NCBI GenBank assembly: GCA_017456765.1
Contig: JAFTIR010000039.1
Location: 189,382-253,381 of the forward strand
Length of the DNA: 64,000 nt
Reading direction: 5' to 3'
Source: Clostridia bacterium
GTDB lineage: Bacteria; Bacillota; Clostridia; Oscillospirales; CAG-382
Shown here: piece after piece, positions 18,585 to 26,341 of the stretch
Numbering within the stretch: position 1 is the stretch's first letter
Layout: each line of letters begins with the position of its first letter
Made by a program: the position numbers and the translations under genes
Notes under the pieces: generated by a model
Seen by the model: the letters and a program-made list of their open reading frames with translations, nothing else
What the model was told of the DNA's origin: nothing
The model's database searches: none

Positions 18585-18700
18585 TGCACCTCCTTATGGT
18601 CATATGGCCGAAAATCTGTGTCTTCGGCAAGGAGAAAGGTAATAAAAAATTACACCTTTCCACGAACAAGCATTATATCGTATTTTTCTTCGTTTGTCAA
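18585..18700 (-). promoter_or_regulatory. Consensus promoter and structured leader of rpsF
   Basis: On the minus strand TTGACA (18700-18695), 17 bp, TATAAT (18677-18672). The leader can form AAAGGTGTAAT/ATTACCTTT (one bulge), then GCCGAA/TTCGGC enclosing a loop, before the ribosome site. S6:S18 autoregulatory leaders are known ahead of rpsF in Bacillota. This is a candidate, but I could not align the consensus. Confidence 0.7.
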
Positions 18701-18774
18701 TAGTTTTTTTCTTTTTTCTAATGGTCAGTGCTGAAAAATGGTACGGCAAATTGTAAATTATCTGTTAAAGCCCC

Positions 18775-18803
18775 TTGCAAAACAAAAAAAGGTGTGATAT
18801 ACT
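18775..18803 (+). promoter_or_regulatory. Promoter of the pheST T-box transcript
   Basis: TTGCAA (18775-18780), 17 bp, TATACT (18798-18803). Transcription would start near 18810, at the beginning of the T-box leader. Confidence 0.75.
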
Positions 18804-18809
18804 GCATAG

Positions 18810-19068
18810 GTACAAACGCGTTGAAAAAGAGTGCGTTTCCATATAAACCTTCAACAGAGAGGGACGGAAGCTGGAAAGTCCTGAAGGCGGTGGAAAAGAG
18901 CGTTTCGCTTTGGAGCGGTGTGTCTGACAAGGACATGACGGTTTGCCCCGTTAAAGGCATGACATGTAGATGCATGGAGAGAGCCCGTCGAAGACGAACG
19001 GGAATAAGGGTGGTACCGCGTAATAAAACGTCCCTTACGGCAAGTAAAAAGCCGTAAGGGATTTTTTT
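18810..19068 (+). ncRNA. T-box riboswitch controlling pheST
   Basis: A T-box leader senses uncharged tRNA, here expected to be tRNA-Phe, and switches between antiterminator and terminator. The invariant T-box AAGGGTGGTACCGCG is at 19006-19020. Stem I elements AGAGAGGGACGG and AAGTCCTGAAGGCGG lie at about 18855-18895. The terminator is TCCCTTACGGC/GCCGTAAGGGA (19031-19041/19051-19061) plus a T run. TTC triplets occur near 18904, but I could not fix the specifier by eye. It sits directly before pheS. Confidence 0.95.
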
Positions 19069-19101
19069 ATATATGTACATAATCAGAAAGGATTGAAATA
19101 A

Positions 19102-20121
19102 ATGAAAGCACAGCTTGAAGCTATTAAGGCTGAGGCACTTGAGGCTATTGCAAAGGCTGAAGGTGCGCAGGATCTTGAAAATGTCAGAGTATCCTACCTC
19201 GGCAAAAAGAGTCCGCTCACAGCGGTTCTTAAAAACATGGGTTCGCTTACCCCCGAGGAAAGACCTGTAATGGGTGCTCTCGGTAACAGCGTGAGAGAGG
19301 CGATTACAAATGCCCTCGAAGAAGCAAAGGCAAATATCGGAAAACTCGAAATGGCAAAGAAGCTCGAAAAGGAAACCATCGACGTTACACTTCCCTCAAA
19401 GAAGTGTAAGTGCGGTAAGATTCACCCGATTTCGGCAGCTCAGAAGGAAATGGAAGAAATCTTCCTCGGCATGGGCTTCTCTATTGCAGAGGGACCTGAG
19501 GTTGAAACAGACTACTATAACTTCACAGCTCTCAACACTCCCGAATTCCACCCTGCACGCGACGTTCAGGATACATTCTACATCACAGAAAAGGTTCTTC
19601 TCAGAAGCCAGACATCAACCGTTCAGGTTCATGTTATGGAACAGCAGAAGCCTCCGATAAGAGTTATTTCTCCCGGACGTGTTTACAGAAGTGATGCGGT
19701 TGACGCAACACATTCTCCGATGTTCCACCAGTGCGAAGGTCTTGTAATCGATAAGGGCATAACAATGGCAGACCTTAAGGGTACACTTCTTCTCTTTGCA
19801 AAGCAGATGTTCGGTGAAAATACAGAAATCCGTTTTCGTCCTCACCACTTCCCGTTTACAGAACCCTCCTGCGAGGTTGACGTTTCATGCTTTGTTTGCG
19901 GCGGTAAAGGCTGCGGTGTATGTAAGGGTGAGGGCTGGATTGAAATTCTCGGTGCCGGTATGGTACACCCCAACGTTCTGAGAATGAGCGGCATTGACCC
20001 CGAAGAATACTCAGGCTTTGCTTTCGGCATGGGTATTGAAAGAATAGTTATGACAAAATTCGGCATAAGCGACTTGCGTCTTCTCTACGAAAACGACATT
20101 CGCTTCCTGTCACAGTTTTAA
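19102..20121 (+). CDS. pheS: Phenylalanine-tRNA ligase alpha subunit
   Basis: PheS forms the alpha2beta2 enzyme that charges tRNA-Phe. The 339-residue protein has an N-terminal coiled-coil arm (about 1-90). The class II catalytic core follows: [60 protein letters not shown] and [13 protein letters not shown]. The start follows AGAAAGGATTGAAATA. It is 18 bases from pheT and under T-box control. Confidence 0.98.
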   Translation: MKAQLEAIKAEALEAIAKAEGAQDLENVRVSYLGKKSPLTAVLKNMGSLTPEERPVMGALGNSVREAITNALEEAKANIGKLEMAKKLEKETIDVTLPSKKCKCGKIHPISAAQKEMEEIFLGMGFSIAEGPEVETDYYNFTALNTPEFHPARDVQDTFYITEKVLLRSQTSTVQVHVMEQQKPPIRVISPGRVYRSDAVDATHSPMFHQCEGLVIDKGITMADLKGTLLLFAKQMFGENTEIRFRPHHFPFTEPSCEVDVSCFVCGGKGCGVCKGEGWIEILGAGMVHPNVLRMSGIDPEEYSGFAFGMGIERIVMTKFGISDLRLLYENDIRFLSQF

Positions 20122-20139
20122 GTAAGGAGGAAGTCACAA

Positions 20140-22530
20140 ATGAAATTATCAATGAATTGGTTAAAAGACTACGTAAAAGAAGATTTTGACCCCAAGGCTT
20201 ACTCCGACAAGCTCACAATGACAGGTTCAAAGGTTGAGGGATTTGAAAATCCTGCCGATGAAATCAAAAATGTAGTTGTTGGTAAACTTATCACGGTTGA
20301 AAAACATCCCGACTCCGACCATCTTCTTATTTGTATGGTTGATATAGGAAAGGAAGAGCCTGTACAAATTGTTACAGGTGCGCAGAATGTTGTTCCCGGA
20401 GCGCTTGTTCCTGCGGCACTTCACGACTCCTACCTCCCCGGCGGTGTTCATATCAAGGCAGGAAAGCTCAGAGGCGTTCCTTCGAATGGTATGCTCTGCT
20501 CACTTGGCGAGTTGGGACTTACCCTCAATGATTTTCCCTATGCTATTGAAGACGGTATTTTCCTCATTGAAGAAGACTGCAAGCCCGGTGACGATGTAAC
20601 AAAGGTACTCGGACTTGACGATGTTACAGTTGAATTTGAAATTACCTCCAACCGTCCCGACTGTCTTTCCATGATAGGTTTGGCAAGAGAAACTGCAGCA
20701 TCCTTTGATACTGCACTCAATATTCCTACACCTGTTGTAAAAGAAACAGACAATGGCAAGACCATAAACGACTATGTAAGTGTTGAAGTGAGAGATTCAA
20801 AGCTCTGCCCAAGATACACAGCAAGAGTTGTTGAAAACGTTAAGATTGAGCCCTCACCCAAGTGGCTGCGTGCACGTCTTCGTGCTTGCGGTATAAGACC
20901 TATCAACAATATCGTTGATATTACAAACTATGTTTGTCTTGAATACGGTCAGCCTATGCACGCATTTGATGCATCTTACCTTAAGGGTTCAAAGATTATT
21001 GTAAGACATGCCGAAAAGGATGAGATTATCACAACACTTGACGGTGTTGAAAGAAAGCTTTCCGACGAAATGCTTGTTATTGCGGACGCCGAAAAGGCAG
21101 TTGCGGTTGCAGGTGTTATGGGCGGTGAAAACAGTGAAATCAATGACGATACAAAGACAATTGTATTTGAAAGTGCAAACTTCAACGGTCCTTCCGTAAG
21201 ACTTACTGCAAAGGCAATAGGTCTCAGAACAGAAGCGTCCGGCAGATACGAAAAGGGACTTGACCCCGAAAACACACTTCCTGCAATCGAAAGAGCATGC
21301 GAGCTTATCGAACTTCTCGGCGCAGGTGAGGTTGTAAAGGGTATTATTGACGTATATCCCGAAAAGCCCGAGCAGAAGGTTATTCCCTTTAATGCTGATA
21401 AGATTAACGCATTCCTCGGTACAGATGTACCAGAGGAAGAAATGAAGCAAATCTTCAAAAGGCTTGAAATCGACCTTCGTGACGGCAACCTTTATCCTCC
21501 GTCCTACCGTGCAGACCTTGAAAGTATGCAGGATATTGCCGAGGAAGTTATCCGTATTCATGGTTATGACCTTATTCCTACAACAAATTTCAAGGCAGAA
21601 GCTCTTGTTGGCAGAAGAAACGCAAAGCAGAAGACAGTAAACCTTATTGATGAGCTTCTCACAAATGACGGTTACTATGAAGTGCAGACCTTCTCCTTTA
21701 TCAGCCCCAAGTATTACGATAATATTCTTATGCCCACCGATTCTCCTCTCAGAAAATCTATTGTTATTTCAAATCCTCTTGGTGAAGATACAAGTATCAT
21801 GAGAACAACAGCAGTTCCCAGTGTTCTTGAAGTTCTTGCAACCAACAGAAGATACAGAAATAAGAACGCAAGAATCTACGAAAACGCAAAGGTTTACATC
21901 ACAAAAGATGGTGAAGACCAGCCTGAAGAACGTATGTCAACCGTAATTGCAGCATACGGCGATGTTGACTTCTATGACATGAAGGGCGTTTGCGAAAACA
22001 TTCTTGATATGCTTGGAATTTCCGGCTACGAATTTGAAGCGAATAAAGAAGCCCCTGCATTCCACCCCGGAAGATGTGCAAGCGTTTACAGCCGTGACGG
22101 ACAGAGAATTATGGTGTTCGGACAGATTCATCCTACAGTTCAGGAAAACTACGGTCTTGATGTTGAGAGCTATGTAATCGTATGTGATACCGAACTTATC
22201 ATGACACTTGAAAACTTTGATAAGCACTATAAGGCGCTTCCCAAGTTCCCCGCTTCCGAGCGAGACCTTGCATTTGTCTGCGATAAGGCACTCACTTCGG
22301 GTGAAATCAAGAAGGCAATCAAGAAATATGGTGGAAAGATGCTCGAATCTGTTGAAGTGTTCGACATCTTCGAGGATGAAGAAAAGGTTGGCGTAGGCAA
22401 GAAGTCTATGGCCTATAACCTTGTTCTCAGAAGTCCCGAAAAGACACTGTCTGTTGAGGATTGCGATAAGGCGGTTGCTAAGATTCTGAAAGGACTTGAA
22501 TTTGACCTTGGTATCACTTTAAGAGGTTGA
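20140..22530 (+). CDS. pheT: Phenylalanine-tRNA ligase beta subunit
   Basis: PheT carries tRNA binding and editing for the phenylalanyl-tRNA synthetase. Its 796 residues cover a tRNA-binding OB domain at about 40-150 (VVGKLITVEKHPDSDHLLIC), the B3/B4 editing region (TNYVCLEYGQPMHAFD), B5, and a C-terminal FDX-ACB domain of about 90 residues beginning near KFPASERDLAFV. The start follows AAGTAAGGAGGAAGT. The length is normal. Confidence 0.98.
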   Translation: MKLSMNWLKDYVKEDFDPKAYSDKLTMTGSKVEGFENPADEIKNVVVGKLITVEKHPDSDHLLICMVDIGKEEPVQIVTGAQNVVPGALVPAALHDSYLPGGVHIKAGKLRGVPSNGMLCSLGELGLTLNDFPYAIEDGIFLIEEDCKPGDDVTKVLGLDDVTVEFEITSNRPDCLSMIGLARETAASFDTALNIPTPVVKETDNGKTINDYVSVEVRDSKLCPRYTARVVENVKIEPSPKWLRARLRACGIRPINNIVDITNYVCLEYGQPMHAFDASYLKGSKIIVRHAEKDEIITTLDGVERKLSDEMLVIADAEKAVAVAGVMGGENSEINDDTKTIVFESANFNGPSVRLTAKAIGLRTEASGRYEKGLDPENTLPAIERACELIELLGAGEVVKGIIDVYPEKPEQKVIPFNADKINAFLGTDVPEEEMKQIFKRLEIDLRDGNLYPPSYRADLESMQDIAEEVIRIHGYDLIPTTNFKAEALVGRRNAKQKTVNLIDELLTNDGYYEVQTFSFISPKYYDNILMPTDSPLRKSIVISNPLGEDTSIMRTTAVPSVLEVLATNRRYRNKNARIYENAKVYITKDGEDQPEERMSTVIAAYGDVDFYDMKGVCENILDMLGISGYEFEANKEAPAFHPGRCASVYSRDGQRIMVFGQIHPTVQENYGLDVESYVIVCDTELIMTLENFDKHYKALPKFPASERDLAFVCDKALTSGEIKKAIKKYGGKMLESVEVFDIFEDEEKVGVGKKSMAYNLVLRSPEKTLSVEDCDKAVAKILKGLEFDLGITLRG

Positions 22531-22544
22531 TTTACACAAAATTG

Positions 22545-22573
22545 AAAAGCACGGACTTTTTGTCCGTGCTTTT
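22545..22573. terminator. Bidirectional terminator between pheT and azlD
   Basis: AAAAGCACGGAC, loop TTTTT, GTCCGTGCTTTT, with T tracts usable in both directions between convergent genes. Confidence 0.88.
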
Positions 22574-22579
22574 TTATGT

Positions 22580-22903
22580 CTACATTATCCGGATTAACAC
22601 CATATACAGCACCGTTGCAGCACCGATGCTTATAAAGCTGTTTCTCCATACCCAGTGAAGAACGCCTGCACAAAGAACACCTATAAGCTCAGGGATTCCG
22701 TGAGCACCTGTCAGAACTTCTGTGTTTCTGAGTGCATAAATAACAAGCGTTGCAATAACCGCCGGAGGAAGAACCTTGCCGAGATACAGAATAATTTTCG
22801 GCACCTTTTCAGCATCCCCGAAAACAAGAAAGGGAATTGCCCTTGTGAACATGGTTGATACGGCACAGACCGCAATGATAAGAATGAGCTTTGTTGTAGT
22901 CAT
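22580..22903 (-). CDS. azlD: AzlD-family branched-chain amino acid transport subunit
   Basis: The small partner of the AzlC permease, thought to export branched-chain amino acids or analogues. It is a 107-residue protein with four hydrophobic segments and the family features TMFTRAIPFLVFGDAEKVPK, YLGKVLPPAVIATLVIYALR and a C-terminal GAATVLYMVLIR. The start overlaps the azlC stop (TAATG), showing translational coupling. Confidence 0.93.
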   Translation of the reverse strand: MTTTKLILIIAVCAVSTMFTRAIPFLVFGDAEKVPKIILYLGKVLPPAVIATLVIYALRNTEVLTGAHGIPELIGVLCAGVLHWVWRNSFISIGAATVLYMVLIRIM

Positions 22904-23601
22904 TACTGCTGTACCTCCTTGCCTGTTTCATTCTGCTTTTCGTAAAGGCTTCTTGTGAAAATAAGTACGATTGACGAAAGAATGAGGGAGGGAAATATGA
23001 AGTTGTCAGGACCGAGTATGAGAAGGAATAAAACTGATGAAATAAATCCTGTAATTGCGGGTAGTTTGTAAGAGCTTGATTTCCACTGCTCAACAAAAAG
23101 AACAACAAAGAGTGCCGTCATGGAAAAATCAACGCCTGTAAAGTCAAAGGGAAGAGAACCGATGAGATTTCCTATACATGAGCCTATAATCCAGTAGGAG
23201 TGGTCAAAAAGCGAAATAAACAGCATTGTAAGTGGGTGAGCGTTGTCCTTTTCGGTAAAACAAAGTACCGAATATGTCTCGTCAGTAAGCTCTAAGATGT
23301 TTATCCATTTTTTGTGTCCAAGACTGTTAAAGCGGGTCAGAAAGCTGAGTCCGTAAAAAATATGACGGCTGTTTAAAAGTATTGTCATAACACAGCAGGT
23401 GAAAAGTGGTGCATTATCCGCGATAAACTCGCACATTAGAAACTGACCTGAGCCTGCGTATATAAACAAACTCGATATAAATGCCCAGAAAACACCGTGT
23501 CCAACCTCTCGAAGCATGATTCCAAAGGTGATACCAAGGAAAAGATACCCGTACATTACAGGCTGGGAGCGTCTGAAGGCATATCCGATGATTTTCTTCA
23601 A
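22903..23601 (-). CDS. azlC: AzlC-family branched-chain amino acid permease
   Basis: A 232-residue membrane permease with GYLFLGITFGIMLREVG, YAGSGQFLMCEFI, LNSRHIFYGLSFL and FTGVDFSMTALFVVLFVEQW, all characteristic of AzlC, and about seven hydrophobic segments. It is the first gene of azlCD. Its promoter is at 23635-23663. No Lrp-type regulator (AzlB) is adjacent. Confidence 0.94.
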   Translation of the reverse strand: MKKIIGYAFRRSQPVMYGYLFLGITFGIMLREVGHGVFWAFISSLFIYAGSGQFLMCEFIADNAPLFTCCVMTILLNSRHIFYGLSFLTRFNSLGHKKWINILELTDETYSVLCFTEKDNAHPLTMLFISLFDHSYWIIGSCIGNLIGSLPFDFTGVDFSMTALFVVLFVEQWKSSSYKLPAITGFISSVLFLLILGPDNFIFPSLILSSIVLIFTRSLYEKQNETGKEVQQ

Positions 23602-23634
23602 AATCCGACATTCCTTTCATTTCAAAACATTATG

Positions 23635-23663
23635 AGTATAACACTACATAACTCTTTTATCAA
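23635..23663 (-). promoter_or_regulatory. Promoter of azlCD
   Basis: On the minus strand TTGATA (23663-23658), 17 bp, TATACT (23640-23635). Confidence 0.72.
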
Positions 23664-23728
23664 CACCAAATTGTAAATAATGGGTATTTGTCATGTAATA
23701 ATCGGAATAAATTAAAGGATTATCTTAA

Positions 23729-23757
23729 TTGCAAGGTTTGAAGAGCTGATATATAAT
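23729..23757 (+). promoter_or_regulatory. Promoter of the ROK kinase gene
   Basis: TTGCAA (23729-23734), 17 bp, TATAAT (23752-23757). The mRNA leader is very short, about 12 bases before the ATG at 23776. Confidence 0.78.
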
Positions 23758-23775
23758 TGTTGTAGAGGTGATAAT

Positions 23776-24729
23776 ATGCTTCTTTGCGGAATCGACATCG
23801 GCGGAACAAAGTGTGCTTTGAGTATCGGAAAAGCCGATGATAAGGGAAATATTGAAATTATATATAAAGAAAAATTTTCCACCATGCCTCCCTGTGAAAC
23901 ACTGCAAAAATTCGGTGATATTCTCGATGAGCAGATGAAAACATATAAGGTGCAGGCAATAGGCATAAGTTGCGGCGGTCCTCTTGATTCAAAAAGAGGC
24001 GTGATTATGTCGCCGCCGAATCTTCCGGGATGGGATAATGTTGAGGTTGTAAAATACTTTCATGACCGTTTCGGTGTGCCGACAGTAGTCCAGAATGATG
24101 CCAATGCCTGTGCATATGCCGAATTCAAGTTCGGTGCAGGCAGAGGATATAAAAATGTCATATTTCTCACCTTTGGTACGGGTCTTGGAGCAGGACTTAT
24201 CTTAGACGGAAAACTGTATAGCGGAACCAACGACAACGCAGGTGAATGCGGACACATACGGCTTGAAAATGACGGCCCTGTAGGCTATGGTAAGGCAGGT
24301 TCCTTTGAGGGCTTCTGCAGTGGCGGTGGTATTGCGAGTCTTGGCAAGGCAATGACAAAGGCAAAACTTGACAATGGTGAAAGTGTAGCATTTTGCAAGG
24401 ATGAAACAGAGCTTGAAAACATAAGCGCAAAGCTTATTGCAGATTTTGCAGAAAAGGGCGACGAATTTGCAAAGAGTATATACGCTGAGAGCGGCAGAAG
24501 ACTTGGCATGGGACTTTCAATTCTCATTGACATTCTCAACCCCGAGGCTATCATTATCGGTAGTATTTTCACAAGAAGCAGAAAGCTTTTGTGGGATGAG
24601 TGCAAAAAGGTAATTGACAGGGAGGCTTTGCCTATGTCGGCTGAGGTTTGCAAGGTTCTGACCAGTGAACTTTCCGAGAATATCGGTGACTATGCGGCTC
24701 TTTCACTTGCTCTTATGGCAACAGAATAA
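23776..24729 (+). CDS. ROK-family sugar kinase
   Basis: A 317-residue ASKHA-fold kinase for a hexose or amino-hexose. It has the phosphate loop GIDIGGTKCAL, QNDANACAYAEF, LTFGTGLGAGLI and NAGECGHIRL. The family zinc motif C-x-C-G-x2-G-C-x-E is replaced by GYGKAGSFE, so only the His of GHI remains. This zinc-less subgroup occurs in Bacillota. The ATG has GAGGTGAT upstream. Together with the SIS isomerase and beta-mannosidase nearby it may handle mannose or an N-acetyl sugar; this is inference. Confidence 0.9.
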   Translation: MLLCGIDIGGTKCALSIGKADDKGNIEIIYKEKFSTMPPCETLQKFGDILDEQMKTYKVQAIGISCGGPLDSKRGVIMSPPNLPGWDNVEVVKYFHDRFGVPTVVQNDANACAYAEFKFGAGRGYKNVIFLTFGTGLGAGLILDGKLYSGTNDNAGECGHIRLENDGPVGYGKAGSFEGFCSGGGIASLGKAMTKAKLDNGESVAFCKDETELENISAKLIADFAEKGDEFAKSIYAESGRRLGMGLSILIDILNPEAIIIGSIFTRSRKLLWDECKKVIDREALPMSAEVCKVLTSELSENIGDYAALSLALMATE

Positions 24730-24731
24730 CA

Positions 24732-24757
24732 AAAGGCGGTGCATCAGCACCGCCTTT
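24732..24757. terminator. Bidirectional terminator between ROK and AraC genes
   Basis: AAAGGCGGTGC, loop ATCA, GCACCGCCTTT, with T runs on the right and, via AAAA, on the left. Confidence 0.9.
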
Positions 24758-25573
24758 TTAATGCCTGTTTCTGAACTCTATGGGAGTGGTTTTCAGTTCC
24801 TTTCTGAACACATAAAAGAAGTATTCAACCGAGCTATACCCGCAGTCAAAGGCAATCTGCTTTGCTGTAAGGTCAGTACCTGACAGCAGATTGCAGGCGT
24901 GCCTGAGACGTACCTTGTTGACATATTCATTGTAGCTCATGCCGAAGTTTTTTGAGAAAATAAGTCCCAGTCTTCCGGGAGAAATTGCAAATTTCTTTGA
25001 AGATGTGGCTATTGAAACATCGCTCTTGAAATTTTTGTTTATGTAGGAAATCACCGATTGCAGAAGATGAGGTGTTTTATCTCCCGATGTCAACAGGTTT
25101 TCACCGGATTTTCTTATTGTTCTTATGAGTATGTTTTCTACAAGACCTGAAAGCGTTTCTTCCCACAAAAGTGGTTTGTTTTCGTATTCGCTTTTTGCTG
25201 CCTCACACAGCGAAATGATAAACTGCGCCTTGTCATCGTCGAATTCGCAGATGAATCCTCCCGGAGTGGATTCGAGAATATCAGAAATTTCTCTCCTTAC
25301 GGCATCGCTTGTAAAGCTGATGTTTATAAGGGAAGAATCCTCACTGCAGTCTACCGAATGGTAGTCAAGATATGTCATTATCCAGGCACAGCCCCGTTTT
25401 GCCTCATATGTTTTGCCGGAAATTGTGTTAAGATACCTGCCACCTGTTACAATTTCAAACTCGAAATAGTCATGCCAATGGCTTGTGGTCACAGGACCTT
25501 TTTTATGATTTCTTGCTGAAATTTCTAAATGACTTTCAATTATCCGCATTGAATTATCGTTATTTTCAGACAT
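24758..25573 (-). CDS. AraC-family transcriptional regulator
   Basis: A 271-residue regulator. The N-terminal cupin-like sensing domain contains TTSHWHDYFEFEIVTGGRYLN. The C-terminal double helix-turn-helix (last about 100 residues) reads ISPGRLGLIFSKNFGMSYNEYVNKVRLRHAC, then AKQIAFDCGYSSVEYFFYVFRKELKTTPIEFR. I start at the ATG at 25573 (MSENNDNS) because AGGAGAAGAAC precedes it. It lies between the ROK gene and the divergent isomerase/mannosidase operon, so it probably controls one or both in response to a sugar. Confidence 0.92.
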   Translation of the reverse strand: MSENNDNSMRIIESHLEISARNHKKGPVTTSHWHDYFEFEIVTGGRYLNTISGKTYEAKRGCAWIMTYLDYHSVDCSEDSSLINISFTSDAVRREISDILESTPGGFICEFDDDKAQFIISLCEAAKSEYENKPLLWEETLSGLVENILIRTIRKSGENLLTSGDKTPHLLQSVISYINKNFKSDVSIATSSKKFAISPGRLGLIFSKNFGMSYNEYVNKVRLRHACNLLSGTDLTAKQIAFDCGYSSVEYFFYVFRKELKTTPIEFRNRH

Positions 25574-25626
25574 TGTTCTTCTCCTATAAACGATGAATTT
25601 TCTTAATGATACCATTCATTTTTTAA

Positions 25627-25655
25627 TTTACAAGCAAGGATATTGTATATATAAT
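25627..25655 (+). promoter_or_regulatory. Promoter of the isomerase/mannosidase operon
   Basis: TTTACA (25627-25632), 17 bp, TATAAT (25650-25655), divergent from the AraC gene. The weak -35 suits activator control. Confidence 0.7.
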
Positions 25656-25693
25656 GTAAATATTAGAACTGTTTGATTTTTGGAGGTGCAGAA

Positions 25694-26341
25694 ATGTTTT
25701 CAGAGTACAACGAAAAAACACTGTACGAGAGATTTCCTGTTTTGGAGAATGCGGAAAAAGACATAGAAAAAGCAGCCAGTATGATGCTTGAAACATACAC
25801 GTCGGGCGGTAAAATCCTGCTATGCGGTAACGGCGGAAGCTGTGCAGATTGCGACCATATTGTAGGCGAGCTTATGAAAAGCTTTATGTATGAAAGAAAG
25901 CCAAAGGATGAGTTTGTTTCAAAACTTGAAGCAGTGTTCGGGAATGAAACCGAAAGAGTAAAGGACTGTCTTCAGACAGGTATTCCCGCAATTTCGCTAC
26001 CTTCACAGACTGCCCTTCTTACGGCATACCTTAATGATGTCTCTTCCGAATACGTCTATGCCCAGCTTGTCTACGGCTATGCAAAAGAGAATGATATGCT
26101 GCTTTGTCTTTCCACAAGCGGTAACTCGAAAAACGTAGTAAATGCTGCAAAGGTTGCAAAGGTGCTCGGCATAAAAACTGCGGCAATAACAGGGCAGAAT
26201 GAAAGTGAGCTTTCATATCTTTGCGATGTCTGCATCCGTGTCCCCGAAAGTGAGACCTACAAGGTACAGGAGCTTACACTTCCGGTATATCACCACCTGT
26301 GTGCAAGTCTTGAAAAAACACTTTTCGGGGGGGAATTCTGA
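25694..26341 (+). CDS. SIS-domain phosphosugar isomerase, GmhA-like
   Basis: A 215-residue SIS protein resembling sedoheptulose-7-phosphate isomerase. Motifs are TYTSGGKILLCGNGGSCADCDHIVGEL, then LCLSTSGNSKNVVNA, AAITG and a C-terminal VQELTLPVYHHLCASLE. The start at 25694 follows TGGAGGTGCAGAA; earlier in-frame codons lack a site. The stop overlaps the GH2 start (TGATG). Because it is coupled to a beta-mannosidase rather than heptose genes, it may act on a different phosphosugar. No other heptose-pathway gene is present. Confidence 0.82.
   Translation: MFSEYNEKTLYERFPVLENAEKDIEKAASMMLETYTSGGKILLCGNGGSCADCDHIVGELMKSFMYERKPKDEFVSKLEAVFGNETERVKDCLQTGIPAISLPSQTALLTAYLNDVSSEYVYAQLVYGYAKENDMLLCLSTSGNSKNVVNAAKVAKVLGIKTAAITGQNESELSYLCDVCIRVPESETYKVQELTLPVYHHLCASLEKTLFGGEF

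Noticed and set aside
20989..21561. 190-residue antisense frame inside pheT
   Set aside because: Cys- and Phe-rich shadow of a highly conserved gene, with no ribosome site or family resemblance. The same applies to other antisense frames, for example in 32326-32928 and 35120-35671.
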